Of a stretch of 64,000 bases of DNA, positions 1 through 12,026 are shown one piece after another. The first letter of the stretch is position 1. Each line of letters opens with the position of its first letter. The translations under genes and the position numbers were made by a program. The stretch is from Tanypteryx hageni (lineage: Eukaryota; Arthropoda; Insecta; Odonata; Petaluridae), in the NCBI GenBank assembly GCA_028673005.1, contig CM054115.1, positions 57,561,407-57,625,406 of the forward strand, in the 5' to 3' direction. Under the pieces are notes generated by a model, which was given only the letters and a program-made list of their open reading frames with translations, was not told where the DNA came from and made no database searches.

Positions 1-639
1 GAAGATGACAGCTTAGCTGTCGAAACATCGGTGTCTATTTCTAATTTTTGGTTCGAGTTTACTGTTTCTGCGTGTGCGTGTGTCTCCTTTTTACTTAGGT
101 CCTGCGACGGTGTTTACCAGCAACCTGCAGCGTGAGTGCGAGTATTCTCTTCCTTTTACGGCGAAGGAGTTTTTGTTTATTTACCACTTACAAAGAACAT
201 GTTATTTATTTATCGTTCTGTAAAATTATCGATAAAGAAAAAATAAAAGGAATGCCATCAACATTCCAGCCTGTTCAGCGATATAAATTGCTATCCAATA
301 TTTATTCCCTTGCAAGTAATGCATAGAAAGATACTCGGGATAGCGCCCCTAAGACTTTGGCGCCTCGTGCAGCCGCTCGGGTCGTCCGTACTTCGGGCCA
401 GCCCTGTCCTTAACACATATAGCCGAAGTTAATATAAATACTAAAATTCCTATGCTCTTACTGCTCGATATTAACCTGTTTTACGATTTTGCGCCAGCGA
501 AAGCGGCGAACGGTAAATCATCTCGTTAATAATTAAGAGCAACAAATAAAAAAATCGCCTCGTGGAGATTCGTGGATTTTTTCGCATTAAACTCAACTAA
601 TTATTCATAACTATTCATATTCGTTAAATATTTATTTGT

Positions 640-1290
640 CGTGCTTCATAGCTCTCGACCGCGGGTCGGCGTTTTACTCTTTACTCTCGGAGGCGTTCTT
701 CCATTTTCTCATTTTTCCTCTCCTTTCTTCGCTCCCCCTTCTTCCTTTTTTCTCCTGCCCTCAAATGCTTTCAATCTCGATACTCGGTATTTTTCCCTTC
801 CATTCGATCGGCTCGGGTTTGATCTCCGCTTGAGATACCAATAAGGTATTGGCACGTAGGGCGGTACTGTTATAGGACGGCGCAATGAACCTTCTCTCTC
901 TCTCTTCTCTTTCTCTGTCGGCAGTTGAGCGGTCGTCTGCCGTCTCCACGCCAACGGTGTGTGCGAGGGGGTGGAGGTGAAGAAGAGGAGGAGTGGGGGA
1001 GGAAAACTGTTTCCGTCTTCGTTTTCTCTCTTCCATCGCCCCGCATCAAGTGCCTTAGCGCGCCTTGATTTATACCGGCTTTAATGAGAGGAGGGAAATG
1101 ATTCGGGGGGACACGATCCCGTGCATGCATCCGCGAGGAATCCAAAACCGCCGTCGACCTCATCGCTCCCTTTTTCCCGGGCGATGGAGTCGCGCCGAGC
1201 AGTACGAAACCGCAGGCAATGGAAGTCACGGAGGAATTCCAGCGCGGCGGCGGGAGTTCGTTGGTACGCGAGGTTTTGTTTTTTTTCCTT
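640..1290. promoter_or_regulatory. CpG-dense block, possible promoter or 5' noncoding exon
   Basis: This stretch is locally rich in G+C and CpG, with a CT-repeat tract at about 890-915 and a G-rich run after 960. A GT donor-like site follows a purine-rich segment near 1,260. It could be a promoter and first noncoding exon of scribble or of an unseen gene, but no TATA box, initiator or coding start can be tied to it. This is inference from composition only. Confidence 0.2.
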
Positions 1291-4046
1291 CGCGTCGCGA
1301 AATTTTTCGTTTTTGTCTGTTTTTTCGGTGCTTTGAATCCGTGTCGCGGATTGGTTTTATATGCGTACTTAATAGCTTGCGCTGCAGGTTATTTTCGGAC
1401 GAGAAACGCGCCAAGATTTTTCTCGCTTGAACTGCGTTTTATCTTAATCGGTGTTTGAGATCGCGAAATATATTTGTTCGGTTGCATTTTTGTCGAGTCA
1501 GATGACTAATACTGCTTTTTGTTTACGGTACACGGTTTAAGTTTAAAATTTACTCGAGGCTAGCAACCGCATCAGTTATTGGGGACGTATCGATCGTTGT
1601 CTTCTTAAATTTTTTGTCCACCTACGTGAAGTTTTATTTGCTCTCCATTGGATAATTTAAGTTAAAATTCATAGGTTACGTAAAATGCACTAGTCGTTGC
1701 GACGTTTTAAAGCAGCATCACTCGGGCAGCGATTAAACGTTATGGATAGCATTCACTTTTTCCTATCTGATTTTTTTTAGAATAGCGCCAATAGTATTTG
1801 GGTGAAATTCCCATATCGTACTCGGTAAGAACTTTCTCACGGAACCGTCTTCGTCGTCGTTTTATATGAGACCTCTCTCTCATTCTGTTTGTGGGTACAC
1901 TTTTCCTCGGTCGTTGTGCGTAGCCGCAATATAGTAAACTGTCGTGCTTGTGGGGTAGGTTCTGTCACATTATCCCATTTCATTCAATACCCTGATAACT
2001 GCCTGGGGCGTTGTCTAGGACAGGCTGCTTGCAATTTCTCATCTCCGCCTAATAAAAGGGTTGCAGGTAGGCTAAGATATGATCTCGTCCGCATTCCTTG
2101 CACCGATGGTGTTACCCCGTTCGATATATGGATGGCTCCCTTTCTAATAGGCATCGCGTCTTGATTATACGCATTGATTTGATAAAGCTTTCAAATACAT
2201 TTGTTGAGGGTTTTAGCCTCCATGATAGGATCTTACAATAGTCGAAGTTTTCGTTTGATGGTGGTGAAAGAGGTGTCTTGTAATACGAATGGTAATCTCG
2301 TCTTTCGTGAATAACTCTGGTAGGATGATTTCATGCGTAATTCAGCAATATCGACTCGCGAGAACGATTCGCGGTTAAGTCAACCGCGTGCTTTCTTTGG
2401 CGTATTTGTGAAACGAGATCGTTCTTATGCCGGCGTTATCTTCTCATCGCTTGGTTTGTGGAGGGAATTTTAAGAAACATCCGAGTAACTATGAACCTAA
2501 AATAGTTATTCGACGAATGAAAAGGTTTTTTTTACGTGTCAACTTTCTTCATGCGTAAGGCAAAACCTGCCGAGAAAAATTTAAATTCTTTAATGAGTCA
2601 TCGATCTCACATATTGATTCCAATCTGAGTGATGATTTGGTTAACTCCTGAAGTCATGACACCGTTGTTTGGGTTTATTCAACAACTTCGTAGCTACGAG
2701 ACTGACCTGTATCAGCCTTTCTCAAAGTACGGATGAAGGTACATAGTAATCTGAATTTCAGTGCCCGTGATAAATGCATAAACGGCTAAAACGGGGGTAA
2801 AGAACTACTATTACGTAAATAGCTATCATTTTAGCGTCCGTTGCCTTTTATTGCGAATTAGTGATTTATCTTGACCGATTTTTTTCGAGCGGTTGTAGGG
2901 ATCACCGTTTTGCTTCCCGCTGTTTCCCCAAACTAAAAATTACGAAAAACGCTGGTCTAGATCATCCATTACCTCGGCGTTCGAGACGTCAACAGTAAGG
3001 ATGCATAAATCGGTTCCACTTTCGGCGAAGAACTCTCTTGTGGACCATCTCTCTTTTTTTTTGTAGCTCCGGAAACCCTCTCAGTTCGAAAATTACACTT
3101 TTAAATTTAAGACCAAAAAATAGTGTCAAAAAAGGAGTACATTTGAAATTCACGGGGAATTTGGTGGTTGTAAAATTTTCAATTATCCGCGGAGAATCTG
3201 ATAAAAGTTATGTAGTCATGCCCTCAAATTAATATTTTCAATCAGTGTTTTGTTCCGTGTTTTACGCAATTACATTTTTTTTATTGCACTTATCTAGTTA
3301 GTCTAAATGATCTTTCTGAACGTTCTTTGCAGAGGATTACTAGGCGATCCAGAGGGCAAAATTTGAAAAACTCGTTGAGCTTCCGTTAGGTTTTTTTTAT
3401 AGAGGCGGTATTAATTCATACGGAATTTTGACAACAGATTTGGACAAGAGGATGTTACCAACCAGTTTTATACTGATTGGGAATTGGCTGATTTTATTTT
3501 TTTCTTTTAGCGCGAGAGAGATTATCTCCCATAAAAATTACTCTAATTTTCCGAAGAAAATTAATACAATTAAGAAAAAATTACGGCTCTTTTAAAAGTC
3601 CTTCCGGGTGAAAAACTAACGGTCCTGGGAGGAAATTTCTTCGCGTGAGTCACTCGCCAGAGACCAATCCTATCTCAAAAGCCGTTTCATTTTCTGCGAA
3701 TTTAATCTCGTTTTCCCAGACGGGAAGTATGCTTTTAATTGGTTCGGCGCTTTTCTGATGCAGCTTGCCTCTTTAAGCCTATTAGCTATGTGTCAGAACG
3801 CCATTTTAATACAGTATAAATGATCGGCACCTCCCCGCAGGCCGACGTTTCATTAGGTTTTACCGATGAGTTGATTATCGAAATGGGTGGAGAGGATTGC
3901 TGCTTGGATAGACTTATGATATCGTTTTAGAAAATATTCGTCGTGTTTTCCCCTTCGGGATCGCGTTTGCATGAATTGATTTTTTCTCCTCCCCACATCC
4001 TCTGTTTTTCTAACTCGGAGCTCAAATTTTTCTTATTTTGACTGCC

Positions 4047-4190
4047 TTTTTTACTTTCTCGTTTGCAAAATATACGAAGTATGTGTTGTCATAGTAAGGA
4101 AGTCGAATTAGAGATTAAATGAATATGCACATTTTAGGTGTCCTGAATTTGAAAATGTGGATTTTTGCAATTTCGTCAATGCGTGTCTCT
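4047..4190 (-). repeat. possible diverged end of the ~710-bp dispersed repeat
   Basis: The stretch starts with a T-rich ACTTTCTC motif, followed by ATATACGAAGTAT and a degraded match to the terminal part of the repeat seen at 16.2, 42.3 and 52.5 kb (same orientation as the 16.2-kb copy). The similarity is patchy, so assignment is tentative. Confidence 0.3.
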
Positions 4191-4238
4191 TAGAGTATAA
4201 ACGGTTTAACAGAATCTGAGTAAAATCTTGTATTCATA

Positions 4239-4549
4239 TAGGGAAAATGGTTGACAAACTTTTTGCGGCGGGCCGTAATCCGGCAAATGCTTCGGCGGGC
4301 CGCATTAGGTTTCACATCAGAAATTACTTGAAAGATTGCGAAGTATCCCATTAATCGAAAAATCGATTATTAATGATATGTTAGCGCTATTACTTCATTA
4401 GAAAAGGTTTTTCGGCCATAATTGTGGTCAATAAATATGGAATTACCTGCATTACATTTCATGGTTCATTTTCATAATGGCAGCGCTGTCCGTATAAAAT
4501 GATTTCGCGGGTCTGATGAGGCCCGTGGGTCTTAGTTTGCCCATCCCTG
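4239..4549. mobile_element. hAT-type MITE
   Basis: A roughly 310-bp non-autonomous element. Its ends approximate an inverted repeat: TAGGGAAAATGG with GACAAACT at the left, and AGTTTGCCCATCCCTG at the right. The right end is the common hAT terminus CAGGGATGGGCAAACT read in reverse. Inside are CGGCGGGCCG and GGCCCGTGGG motifs shared with the MITEs at 5,971 and 26,356. Neighbouring 8-mers do not match well, so the target duplication has decayed or the left edge is off by a few bases. Confidence 0.5.
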
Positions 4550-5970
4550 CTGATATAGGGCATTATCCGGAATAATTGCCTTGTGGAAAGAACCATATCG
4601 ATCAACAACGGAAATCAGTTGATTCTTGTATTTCGAAAAATGTCGATTTACTTAAAAATGGCATGATGGATTTTAATTAAAATACGTTCAGTTATAAAGA
4701 TTTGTATCTTAAGCAATGATAATACGCAATCTATATTTCTAGAAAATGAGGATATAGCCTGCAGTAACATTGTAACTTGTCGAATTTTACTCCTAGCTAC
4801 AGCCAAACTCTCCCCATATCATTGTTGTTTCAAATGGCACTGCGCGTAAACACGTGTTAATTTAACGAGTGACATTATTGTGTGAAGTGTAAGTGTAGGG
4901 GAACGAGGAAGTTTGCGCGATGTACGTTCCACCGATTATTTTGCTTAAGACGATTTAAGAAAATGTCGGGCTCGTTGGGTTCGCGGTTGGATTGAGGACT
5001 TTCCTTCCCTCTCTGTTTTGATTCTCATCGCAAATCACCCATCCTGTTAGATCCCTTTTTTTTTTTAAAAGAAGCACGGAATATTTAGTTCTCAGTGATA
5101 CGTATCAGCAACGGTATTGCTTCCGCCTTAGCACTCGCATCTCAAACTTCTTTTGTTTCGGGCGAAGGAGGTGGCGCCGGTGACGGGAGAGACATACCTT
5201 CCTTTTGCTTTGTTTTCGGATGTCTCGGCCAAGGTCTTCCGCGAATTCCGTGGAATCTCCAGAAAAAAATCACGCTCGACAATGTCGTTATCAGGTCTGA
5301 ATTTCCCGTCCTCTTTCGAGGAGGAAAGGTTGAATTTTAAAAATAGAGCCGCTTTCAACCTTATATAAAAATTCCTTCCCCCATAGTTTGTTTTTGCTTC
5401 GTACTAAAGGAACATAATTTTTTGTTGATTTTATTCTGACCTTTTCAAACCTATTTCACCGTTCGGTGCGTGGTTAAGCTTTCTGGTCCATACTTTTTCT
5501 GTCTTTTTGGTTGTTTTATGTACAAAGACGGTAATCGGTTCTATTTTCAAGAAAACATATTACTTAATCAAGGATTGTTATCTTTTACGGCGTTTGTGTT
5601 AAATTGTTTAAGGAGTTCCGTTATAAATTTGAGATTAAATATCATAATTCATCGCCCAATTGTCGTTCATTTTACTAAATACGCATAAAATATGTCTGCC
5701 TATGGATCAAACTTTCGATTGCTCGTGATTACCTTAAGATTTTGATTATGCGAGTGTTAAGCCCAAATGACAGCCATTTTACGGCTATATTCCCGTTAGC
5801 CTTCGTGACATTGATCAAGGACGTGACCTTCGGACTTCCGATCCTCCTGGGGAATCATTTTGAACCTATCCTTTAAGGAATAATATGGAGTAACCTTCGG
5901 CAGAGGTATAATTTCAGGCACTTATCCGCGTTGGGCGATTTTTATATTTCCGTTGTTTTTTAGACTAAAA
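4550..5970. other. no feature recognised
   Basis: CpG-rich single-copy-looking DNA. The short open frames around 5,095-5,690 overlap in several frames and show no recognisable motif. Confidence 0.4.
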
Positions 5971-6617
5971 CAGTGGTGAGCAACCCACGGCCCGCGGGTC
6001 GCATGCGCCCCCCGGGAGCGTTGTATGCGGTCCCCGGGAGCGTTTTATGCGGTCCACGGGAGCGTTGTATGCGGCCTCCGGGAGCGTTGTATGCGGCCTC
6101 CGGGAGCGTTTTATGCGACCCCCGGGAGCGTTTTATGCGGTCCCCGGGAACATTTTATGCGGTCCCCGGGAGCGTTGTATGCGGTCCCCGGGAGCATTTT
6201 ATGGGGCCTCCGGGAGCGTTGTATGCGGCCCCCGGGAGCGTTTTTTGCGGTCCCCGGTAGCGTTGTATGCGGCCCCCAGGAGCGTTTTATGCGGTCCCCG
6301 GGAGCGTTGTATGCGGCCTCCGGGAGCGTTTTATGCGGCCCGCCAAGCTATGATTAAAAAGTGATCCGTAAAATTTAACACACATTCATATCATATACAT
6401 TCAAATTACGACAATAAAACACTTGAGTTTGAAATTTTAGCCCTAAGACTTAATTTAGACTTGATTTTCACTGATATGATACCTCAGAATATCTAGTTAA
6501 CGTCCAATTTAAAGTTTAACCCGGCCCGCCGAAGCATTGATAACTTTAAATGCGGCCCGCCAAGGAATTCGCAACCACCAATGCGGCCCGCCATGTAGAA
6601 AAGGATGCTCACCACTG
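5971..6617. mobile_element. hAT-type MITE carrying an internal minisatellite
   Basis: A 647-bp element. The left terminus CAGTGGTGAGCAACCC and the right terminus GGATGCTCACCACTG are inverted repeats of about 15 bp with one mismatch. The flanking 8-mers GACTAAAA (5,963-5,970) and GACTAAAG (6,618-6,625) match at 7 of 8 positions, as expected for a hAT target-site duplication. GGCCCGC motifs recur near both ends. No transposase is encoded, so mobilisation would have been in trans. Superfamily assignment is firm from the termini plus 8-bp duplication; the family is unknown. Confidence 0.85.
6006..6341 (+). repeat. 22-bp minisatellite (about 15 copies)
   Basis: Tandem copies of a 22-bp unit containing CCCCGGGAGCG and TTTTATGCGG lie inside the hAT MITE. 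Units vary mainly at TT/GT and C/T positions. Because 22 is not a multiple of three and the unit has no stop in any + frame, all three + frames stay open. This makes false proteins with repeated YAxPGSV-like motifs. CCCGGG in each unit makes the array locally palindromic and CpG-dense. Confidence 0.95.
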
Positions 6618-7769
6618 GACTAAAGCTTTCGACCTCACAAGGCCTTTTTCTTGTGCCGTGGGATGCAGCTTTGTAGTTTCTCTAATTAATGGATTATAAA
6701 AGCCACTAATTAAGAAATTAAAAGTCTCTCTTGGAGCTCCTTAGCTTGAATTTTTTTTTCTCGTCAAATGATAGGCAATCGTCCAAAAAGCTTTTTTTTA
6801 CTTCCGGTTTATTCATTAACCCTTCGTTTGTTTTCGTGCATTATATCCATTTGAAGATTAACGTCCCTTCGCGGCAGTGAGGTTTTTAAGATTGCTTCTT
6901 CTCCCTTTCGAAATCCACGCCTTCAAAGAGTGGGCGAATAAATCATGAGATTTTTCTTTTAGGGATGGGGGAAAAGGAAGCTTTCCCGAAAATACATTAA
7001 GGGCCGTGAGACCTCTATAACGTAAATAGACGTCGTAAAGGTGCCTCGTAATCAACTTTGAAAGGGCTAGTTTGTTTCCTTAAATGCTCGTTTTTTATAG
7101 ATGTTGCTGCTTTACCGCGCTCGCTAATTTCATGGATACGTTTTCGGGATCGGTGTGCGGTTTAATATTCCCTTGCGTGAGCTTTACGCGAGTAGTATCA
7201 GTATCGTTCCTGCCCTTTATTGTTTTGTTAATTGGAAGATAACCCGCGAGTATATGATCGGGGAGCTCCAGTTTTAAGAGCTCGATTCACACTTTATGGC
7301 CTAATTCTGCGCTTGGGAGAGGGCAATCCCTTCCACGAGGAGGATGCTTGCCTCATTGTTTCGTGTCACTCTTGTCTTTATACATATTCTAAGCGTTAAG
7401 TGTTTACAACTTGATTGTTGTCTGGAACTGAAACGTGTGTCCTATGTTGAGTTTCACCTCTAGAAGCAGCATTCCTGACTAAACATCGTAGGATGCTATG
7501 AAACCATCTTTGATGGAAAAGATAGGAGGCAAATAATTGATCGAGTATATTCATTTCGCGTAAATATTTTTCTCTTGGCAAAACTATCAACTCCGAGGTA
7601 AAAGTTTCGGACGTTGTTCAGCGAGATAAAATTACCGAGGAAAATTTCAAATTGTTCTTACGCGCACATAAATGTCATTTTTAGCGGTTTTTTTAAAATG
7701 CGCTTAATAGTTTCGCTCTGGCATATGTCTGTGCACGTGCAAAAATTGAAAATGTGAGGAAACCTTAGA
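6618..7769. other. no feature recognised
   Basis: CpG-rich DNA without recognisable coding, RNA or terminal-repeat signals. Short minus-strand open frames at 6,858-7,055 and 7,396-7,590 have no motif I can name. Confidence 0.4.
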
Positions 7770-8580
7770 CGATAGAGAGCTGAAACTTGGAGGGTACATT
7801 TCTGTACTGCTGCCAATTGTTTTTCTTAAGATATGAGTTTTGAAAAATATACCAGTTCGGTTTGTTTTTTTTATATCTCCGAAGGTCTAAAAGATGAATG
7901 GCTGAAAATTTGAGCGTACATTTCCATATTAGTGCCACTTATTCTTGAAAAGTTTTTTGAAAAATCCAATAAGAAACTCGTAATTTATTTTGACCTTAGA
8001 AAATTCCTTGCGCGGTTTTATTAATTATTGTTTACGAAAACACTCTTTGTAGCAACTGAAATAAACAAGATTTACTACAAATGCGTATATAAGTTTAATT
8101 TAATTTCGTGTGGACATACAACATCGCAAATGAAAGGAAATGGATTGTTTACGACGAAGAAATGAGCGTTAATACGTTAATTTTTCTTTTATGCGTACAA
8201 AGCGTTAAAAAAGAATGGATAATTTCCGATGAAAGAATGAACTTGAGCGTAAAGATTACGATATAATTACCCAAGTGAGGTGTTTCAAGTAATTTTCTAT
8301 TGTTTTTCTTATATCTCCGAAGATATAGGAAAGCTGAAACTTCGAGTATGTGTACATTTCCACATTGGCGCCTCTTATTCGTGAAAAGTTTTGAATCTTA
8401 AAAAACTTAACAGAGGAGGATAGGGGAACGTTCAAAATTGTAATACAAATTAGTGTATTTTTATGTAAAACATATGTTTATGTAGAATGATGATATCTAT
8501 TGACCGAATGTGTGGCGGTATAACCACGTGACAAATAAAAAATTCGCTAATTTCGTCCATATTCATGGATAACACTGTAC
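7770..8580. repeat. dispersed ~100-bp repeat module, three local copies
   Basis: A module with the core TATATCTCCGAAG, then CTGAAA, GTACATTTCC and CCACTTATTC-TGAAAAGTTTT-like motifs, occurs near 7,770-7,850, 7,862-7,965 and 8,296-8,395. The last copy continues into ATGTGTGGCGGTATAACCAC at about 8,508-8,528. The same order of motifs is present at 37,590-37,815 in a scribble intron, so this is an interspersed repeat. No terminal repeats were identified; class unknown. Confidence 0.6.
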
Positions 8581-9998
8581 TTGTTTACGTATGCCTCGTT
8601 ATAATTACGCCACTTGCTATATATTATTCGTCATTCAGATTGTTCTATGGAAAATGAAATAAGTTTCCGTTACGAGACATCCCCAGTACATATTCACCTG
8701 AAATTCATTTTGATTCGGGCAATATTTATGCAAATGCGAATTCAAATGTAAATTTGTGAAATATCCAATGCATTTAATTTAACATAGGTGCGGTATATGC
8801 CGTTTCCAGTACGAGACGGAGGGAGCGAACGAACGATTGTCCGACATTTTTATCGCTAGTGGTTTTTTTTATCAAGTACTCGTTTTGGCGTAGTTGCTGC
8901 GAATTTCAGTGCATTTTTTCATCGCTTCCATGAAGTTTAGCCGATAAAAGAACCAATTCATCGCCATATACATATCGGGAAAGATGTTTCTCGTCGGATT
9001 TGCTTCATTTTATTAAGCCCCGCGAAGGTTTTTTTTCGGGATTAAATTTAATTATAACGATTGAGCAAGGAATATTTCACAGATTGCGTTGTACGCAGCG
9101 GATGTCATTTTAGATGTGTTCAAGGAAACGTAGCTAACATTCGTGTTTCCTAAACCGAGATATATCTGATGTAGTTAATTTCACTTATTTAAAAATTTTT
9201 AATTTTAGTTTTAACTGAAAATTTTTCAGGTGTTTCATTATTTGTTTAATTGCCCTTTGAATCTGAACGGTTTTGCGGATGTATAGAGCAAATCTCCTCA
9301 TCTAGTGCTGTGTGTTTGGAAATTCACGAAAGTTAGGGACTAAAATTTGTTGTTTTGTAATCTTCGTTTCCAGTCTTTTTATATATCGTTGCTACGTCGG
9401 AATCTCATGAAGAAGGAGTGGCTTGTAATTATCCCTAACACAGGTGAAACAACAAAACGTACCTTCTGCGAAACTTGTGTAAAGGATTCTACTGAAAGTA
9501 TCGGAATCTATTTTCTCCGTGATTTTCAACTCAATGTACATCCGCACGTCTCTTTAAGGGAGTCTCCCTTGACATTAACCACCACATTACATATACCAAG
9601 ATTTTCCTTGTCCTGATGTCGAAACGCGGAACCCTGGACGAGCGTCCAAGTTAGTCCTAGCGTAATTGCGGCCATGTTGTTAGATTTTATTGATCAACAA
9701 CGGACGTTTATATGTTTGTTCTGTAGCACGGTCTTCAATTCTTTACCGGAGAACGGAGCATGGCGGCCTTTGGACACACGAGTCATTAATTCATTCCAAA
9801 CTAAGTAATGAAGTGAATTTTAGTCTTAAGTAATTCAAGAGCTCTTTATACGTATGATAATGCCTATTGCCAGTTCTTGAATTACTTTGGCAAATGGGAT
9901 GAAGCAGAGATCGATGTTTAAAATGCCCCTATCTATATTTTTAATTAAACCAGGGCCGCTAAACACGTTTACATACTTTAAATTTTAGGCTACCAATC

Positions 9999-10004
<6 letters not shown>
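8581..10004. other. no feature recognised
   Basis: No gene recognised. An 89-codon + frame at 9,347-9,616 has no recognisable motif and no neighbouring signal that supports it. Confidence 0.4.

Positions 10005-10062
<58 letters not shown>
10005..10062. repeat. (AT)n microsatellite
   Basis: About 29 uninterrupted AT dinucleotides. Confidence 0.98.
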
Positions 10063-10066
<4 letters not shown>

Positions 10067-10119
10067 CTTTCTCCCACGTCCGCACACAAATATATACAGG
10101 TATGACAATCTGTGAATGG

Positions 10120-10510
10120 CATGTAAAAGCAAATTTTTAAAATGTCATCACCAGAAACATTTATAGAGTTTAACATAACCACCATCCGCGTTCAATCCGA
10201 TTTTTCAACTCGCTGAAAACATTCACAATTGCTGTTGAGTGACCTCACGAATTGTATTCTCAATCATGGTTCCTATGTTACCCGGTTGCGATGCGTAAAC
10301 GACACTTGAGCATTATTCCATAAAGCTTAGTGTAATAGTGAAAGACCAGGTGAACGAGGTGGCCAAGCATTCGATCCACTTCTCCGAAAAGATGTCATTC
10401 AGCAATTGTCGCACACACATTGCATAATGGCACGGAGCACCATCTTAATGGAGGAAGGTGTTATTAGGGAGATTTAATTGGCGAAGTTCAGGGATGAAAT
10501 AACTCTGCAG
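10120..10510 (-). pseudogene. decayed mariner-type transposase (DD-E superfamily), 3' part
   Basis: Reading the minus strand gives a broken peptide containing DGAPCHYA, followed by VRQLL, IECLA, IENTIREVTQQ and ELKNRIERG. These match in order the catalytic DGAPxH block and C-terminal helices of the insect mariner-like transposases whose N-terminus carries a DUF4817-type helix-turn-helix. Stops and frameshifts interrupt it, and a stop lies just before the DGAP block. Two related copies lie at 21,552-22,292 and 44,008-45,322. Its inverted repeats were not found, so the element edges are unknown. Confidence 0.6.
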
Positions 10511-10749
10511 AATTTTAAAGTAATTTACTGTTTCTTATTCAAATAGGCAAGGACCAATTATGCATGACTTCCTCAAACCACATCAAACGTTGGGTTTTTA
10601 GGGAGTCTCTTCCATCTTGCCATTAAAAAAAATATATTTTACTAACCCTAGAAATGTGTACAGTGGTAAATCTTTCACTTCTATATTCCGTTTACAGGAT
10701 GCGTCCATCGTTTGCACATACAAAGTTATTAAAGTTGAATATATATATG

Positions 10750-11010
10750 TTACGGGCAAATCCCGAAATTGGAAAAATCTGGATATGCCCAGGCAAATCT
10801 TGTTTTGCCCGTATGAGACTGGCAAATCCCCAAGTAGAGTTTGTCCGGGCATATCGCGAATTGCCCACAAGTGTTTGGGCAGATCTAGAAATGCCCGGGT
10901 AAATCTTGATTTTCACAAATGTAATGGTCAAATCCCTAAGTAGATGTCAGATTCGGAGTTTGCCTGGGCATATAGCGAAACTCAGGCAGGTGTTTGGGCA
11001 GATCTAGGTG
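10750..11010 (+). repeat. short repeat cluster with GGGCA...TGCCC motifs and a tandem duplication
   Basis: The motif GGGCAnAT and its partner TGCCC recur every few tens of bases. A segment of 68 bp at 10,821-10,888 is repeated with insertions at 10,926-11,007; both copies begin CAAATCCC-AAGTAG and end TGTTTGGGCAGATCTAG. Open frames across the cluster in both strands are by-products of the repetition. Origin unknown. Confidence 0.7.
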
Positions 11011-11291
11011 ATCTCAAAGTGTACAGTAGATTCGGATATAGGACAGTTTGGCGCGACCGTTTCGAGCGATTTGACGAAGGGAGAGTTCGGCGCCAGCAGG
11101 ATTACGCTAGGCACAGTACCGGTATGATTTGACGGAATGGTGTGATAATAAAGAGATATTACAACTATTAAATGAATTTGACTAAGTTGACTAACTACAG
11201 AGACGGCAATATTTAAATGAAATTACAGCATTTAAAAACAACTTAAATTAAAATGCAAGAAAATTTAAACAATTGTACTCGCCCAAAAGCT

Positions 11292-11505
11292 TAACCCAAC
11301 CTGAGGGAGGAAAATGAAACGAACCAAACATCCAAACACATAACCCAACCCGGTAAAGAAAAATGGAACGAGCCAAACCCCCAACCACGTAACCCAGCTC
11401 TGGGAGGGAAATGGAACGAACCAAACCCTCAACCACTTAACCTAACCCGGGTGAGGAAAATATAACGAACCAAACCCCCAACCACTTGACCCAATCTGAG
11501 GCGCT
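11292..11505 (+). repeat. 49-bp tandem repeat, four copies and a partial
   Basis: Units beginning TAACCCAACC or a variant start at about 11,292, 11,341, 11,390, 11,438 and 11,487, spaced 48-49 bp. Each contains GAAAATG-AACGAACCAAACCC-CAACCAC-like text. The unit resembles, but is not, an arthropod telomeric repeat. Confidence 0.9.
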
Positions 11506-11574
11506 GAATCGTTCCGGCGCCGAATTGTCCCAGCGCACACACGCACACACATACATATAACAGGCAGCGCCGTA

Positions 11575-12018
11575 ACTAGCTATTTTAGCACCCGGGGCAA
11601 ACTACCAAATATGCGCCTCTCCATAAAAAATTCTCTAATACATATTTTTTACTATATGGATTATGTGTGAACAATTAATAAATAAAAATAAAGTATAAAT
11701 TATATAATTTCTCAATATGAATGTACATAATTTAAATATATAGGTAATTATAAATATAATTACATACATAATTTAAATACAGAAAGTATAAATATTTTAA
11801 TATTAAAGAGTTATTATAGGTGATTTTAATGCAACAAACTCAGCAATAACATCACCGAAATTTATAGTTTCTGCTATGCGTAATGTCTGGAACAAGTATA
11901 GTAGTGAAATCGCTCTTGTCCTTGTGCCATGAAACCTCTCACAACTTACTATTAACAATTTTTGCGCCCCTTCTTTAGTTGCGCCCGGGGCAGATGCCCC
12001 GCCCTAGTTACGGCACTG
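11575..12018. mobile_element. hAT MITE with perfect 8-bp target duplication
   Basis: A 444-bp element with termini CAGCGCCGTAACTAG and CTAGTTACGGCACTG, inverted with one mismatch. It is flanked on both sides by ATAACAGG (11,567-11,574 and 12,019-12,026), a perfect 8-bp target-site duplication diagnostic of hAT insertion. CGCCCGGGGCA-type subterminal motifs face each other inside, and the centre is AT-rich. It has no transposase. The intact duplication suggests a fairly recent insertion. Confidence 0.92.
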
Positions 12019-12026
12019 ATAACAGG

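Larger units (their letters stand above)
1..4238. other. no gene recognised; CpG-rich upstream DNA
   Basis: I see no conserved protein segment, tRNA or rRNA here. Short open frames at 640-1,430 overlap each other on both strands and reflect GC-rich composition rather than coding. The DNA is rich in CpG, unlike the second half of the window. Coding sequence for the missing first scribble exons was looked for and not recognised. Confidence 0.5.

Noticed and set aside
709..1430. Overlapping open frames of 60-121 codons on both strands
   Set aside because: Opposing frames in a GC-rich stretch, with no domain or splice pattern; compositional.
5973..6364. Three overlapping + strand open frames of 95-110 codons
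   Set aside because: They are the three reading frames of a 22-bp minisatellite without stops; no conserved protein.
10617..10943. 108-codon + open frame with Gly/Lys/Ser-rich repeats
   Set aside because: Produced by the short GGGCAnAT repeat cluster; equally open on the other strand.
11292..11505. Interstitial telomeric repeat
   Set aside because: The 49-bp unit contains TAACCCAACC but not a TTAGG/CCTAA tandem array.
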